Positions 62,402-64,000 of a DNA stretch of 64,000 nt are shown here, piece after piece (position 1 is the first letter of the stretch; every line of letters begins with the position of its first letter). Where the stretch lies: assembly GCF_001645185.1 (NCBI RefSeq), contig NZ_LXTQ01000020.1, forward strand, positions 1-64,000. Reading direction: 5' to 3'. The notes under the pieces were generated by a model. The model ran no database searches and was not told the DNA's origin. It saw nothing but the letters and a program-made list of their open reading frames with translations. The DNA comes from Methylobacillus sp. MM3 (GTDB lineage: Bacteria > Pseudomonadota > Gammaproteobacteria > Burkholderiales > Methylophilaceae). The position numbers and the translations under genes are program-made.

Positions 62402-64000
62402 TGCTGAATTCCCCCTGTACCTGCGCTGCTTTGGCCTGCGCACGGTAACGTGCGAGAGCAGCTACACCTTCTGCCATGCGCTTTTCCCAAGCGTCAGCGG
62501 AATTGATGTCAGGCAGGCGGCCTCGCTCATTCTTGAACTGCAAGGCACGTTTTGCCAGCTCTCGGGCTTCGTCCTCAGGGATACTCACCTTCTTGGCAGC
62601 AATGCTGGCCTGCACCTGCCGCAGCGACTTCTCATCCATTGCTTTTGCAAGTACCGCATAGGCGGCATCAAATGGGTTGATGCGGTCGATCAGGTCAATA
62701 TCCAGATCGCGCACATTGACGAACTTGCGCACCCCATCTATCAAAGCTGTACTGCCATTTGTTGCGCCTTCAGCATCAGCCTGGGCCAATGCCAGTTTGG
62801 CCTGCTGTGTGATATTCATGGCAGCGATGGCGTGTTGCCGGATCGCCTCTTGATCTACCTCACTCAATTCCGGGTAACGCTCACGTACGATCTTGCCCAT
62901 GCGCAACTGGGTCAGCTCTTCAGGCAAGGTGTTTTCCTTGTCGAACAGGCCACGCTCCAGCACAGTTTTGTCCTGCAAGAAGCTGGTGACCACTTCGTTC
63001 AAGTCTTCCTTGCAGATGCGCGTGGCCTCCGAGCTTTGTGGTGTTGCCAGTCCGTTGATTTCCACGTGAATCTGACCAGTGTCCTTGTTCACGCCGATGT
63101 TGTGGCCGCCCTCCTTGTAGCCTTCCTCGCCATAATCGAAGCCATCCTTCGGTCCGTTGTTCTTGGGAGTGAACTCGTAGCGCGGGGCCAATACTTGTTC
63201 CATTAACAGGCTAGCGGAAATGGCTTTGAGCATATCGTTCACTGCCTCGGCCACAGCAGCTTGCTCGGCTTCAGGCTCAGCAATCAGGTTGGTAAAGCGG
63301 GCACGCTCTTTGTTCTCGGCATCGCGCGTTGCGCGGCCAATGATCTGCACAATTTCGGTCAGACTGCTGCGGTAACCAATGGTCAGCGCGTGTTCGCACC
63401 ATATCCAGTCAAAACCTTCCTTCGCCATGCCCAGAGCGATAATGACATCCACATGATCGCGATTGTCCTTTTGCTTCGGATCTTTAAGTGCAGCCAGCAC
63501 GCGAGAACGCTGGGCCGGGTCACTGTCATCAACGAGATCGGCCACTTTCAGCGTGCTGCCATCCTGTGCTTTCACCAGATGGAAGCTCGTGACCGGATCA
63601 ACCCCTTGCCACTCTCCCAGCGCGTTGATGATTTCATTGACCTCACGCTCCTTGTCCTTGAGGCTCTCGCGTGCATTGACGTTCGGAATATGCACGATGG
63701 TTTTCAAGGACGGATCCAACACCTTGGCGACGGCATCCACGTAACGGCCTGTGTAAAAGAAGTAGCCGATGTCCAGCGACTTGAGCCAATTGTAACCGTT
63801 GAGCTGTTCATAGTAGGTATAGGTAACTGTCTCGAACTTGGCCTCATCCGTCGGGACCAGTACTGCCTCACTATCGCCACGGAAGTAGGAACCGGTCATG
63901 GCAACCAGATGCACCTTGTCGCGGGCTATGAACGCACCCAATTGGCTGCCCAGCTTGTTGTCCGGATTGCTGGAGACATGGTGGAACTCGTCAATAGCGA
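62394..64000 (-). CDS. DEAD/DEAH-type superfamily 2 helicase, partial at the window edge
   Basis: The last 535 codons of a large helicase whose N-terminus lies beyond the window. Visible motifs are a Walker B variant DEFHH (63978-63992), motif III MTGSYFRGD and motif VI QIIGRATRD, with a long C-terminal region rich in helices ending at ALARYRAQAKAAQVQGEFSNG. It resembles helicases of restriction-like or mobile-element systems more than housekeeping helicases. It overlaps the GIY-YIG gene, so the two products likely work together. No methyltransferase is seen within the window. Confidence 0.85.
   Translation of the reverse strand, partial: AIDEFHHVSSNPDNKLGSQLGAFIARDKVHLVAMTGSYFRGDSEAVLVPTDEAKFETVTYTYYEQLNGYNWLKSLDIGYFFYTGRYVDAVAKVLDPSLKTIVHIPNVNARESLKDKEREVNEIINALGEWQGVDPVTSFHLVKAQDGSTLKVADLVDDSDPAQRSRVLAALKDPKQKDNRDHVDVIIALGMAKEGFDWIWCEHALTIGYRSSLTEIVQIIGRATRDAENKERARFTNLIAEPEAEQAAVAEAVNDMLKAISASLLMEQVLAPRYEFTPKNNGPKDGFDYGEEGYKEGGHNIGVNKDTGQIHVEINGLATPQSSEATRICKEDLNEVVTSFLQDKTVLERGLFDKENTLPEELTQLRMGKIVRERYPELSEVDQEAIRQHAIAAMNITQQAKLALAQADAEGATNGSTALIDGVRKFVNVRDLDIDLIDRINPFDAAYAVLAKAMDEKSLRQVQASIAAKKVSIPEDEARELAKRALQFKNERGRLPDINSADAWEKRMAEGVAALARYRAQAKAAQVQGEFSNG

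Overview
The window looks like the chromosome of a betaproteobacterium, most likely in the order Nitrosomonadales (the Gallionellaceae, Methylophilaceae and Sulfuricellaceae are all plausible). This rests on gene order (tyrS beside an rRNA operon; M23 peptidase - HDOD - anmK; argC - DUF6776 - bactofilin - erpA; ridA - spoT - rpoZ - gmk - yicC; algZR - hemCDXY; accBC - prmA - DUF3426) and on protein resemblance from memory. No database search was possible. No rRNA or tRNA gene, CRISPR array, insertion sequence or prophage was seen. The genome is moderately GC-rich and densely packed. The only gene-free stretch above 300 bases is 1-484.

Layout. 1-484 holds five near-identical minus-strand promoters in tandem plus a boxA, apparently the control region of an rRNA operon that starts just beyond the left edge. 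485-40206 is housekeeping: tRNA charging, cell wall recycling, citrate synthase, Fe-S assembly, arginine, ubiquinone and haem synthesis, ribosomal proteins S9 and L13, RecG, (p)ppGpp metabolism, RNase PH, disulfide transfer (DsbD/TlpA), biotin carboxylase, PrmA and an isolated CheZ. A split Ser/Thr kinase and PP2C phosphatase pair lies at 18764-20625.

40207-56651 is a nitrate assimilation region: nasT (ANTAR antiterminator), an RNA leader with a terminator, an NrtABD-type ABC importer, an outer-membrane porin, a DUF3135 protein, a NarK-type transporter, a fused PP2C/kinase, cobA (sirohaem), nirB, nirD, a formaldehyde-activating-enzyme gene (fae) and nasA. I see three sigma-54 promoters with exact GG-N10-GC spacing, each with an NtrC-like dyad upstream, ahead of nasT, narK and cobA. 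The inferred logic is that nitrogen limitation acts through NtrC and sigma-54 on initiation, while nitrate acts through NasT on leader antitermination. The fae gene inside this cluster is the most unexpected content.

56708-61066 carries a dienelactone hydrolase family protein, triosephosphate isomerase, a zinc alcohol dehydrogenase, a DUF3820 protein and an NhaD antiporter. 61202-64000 carries a GIY-YIG nuclease-like protein overlapping a superfamily 2 helicase that runs off the right edge. This may be the start of an accessory, possibly defence-related, module.
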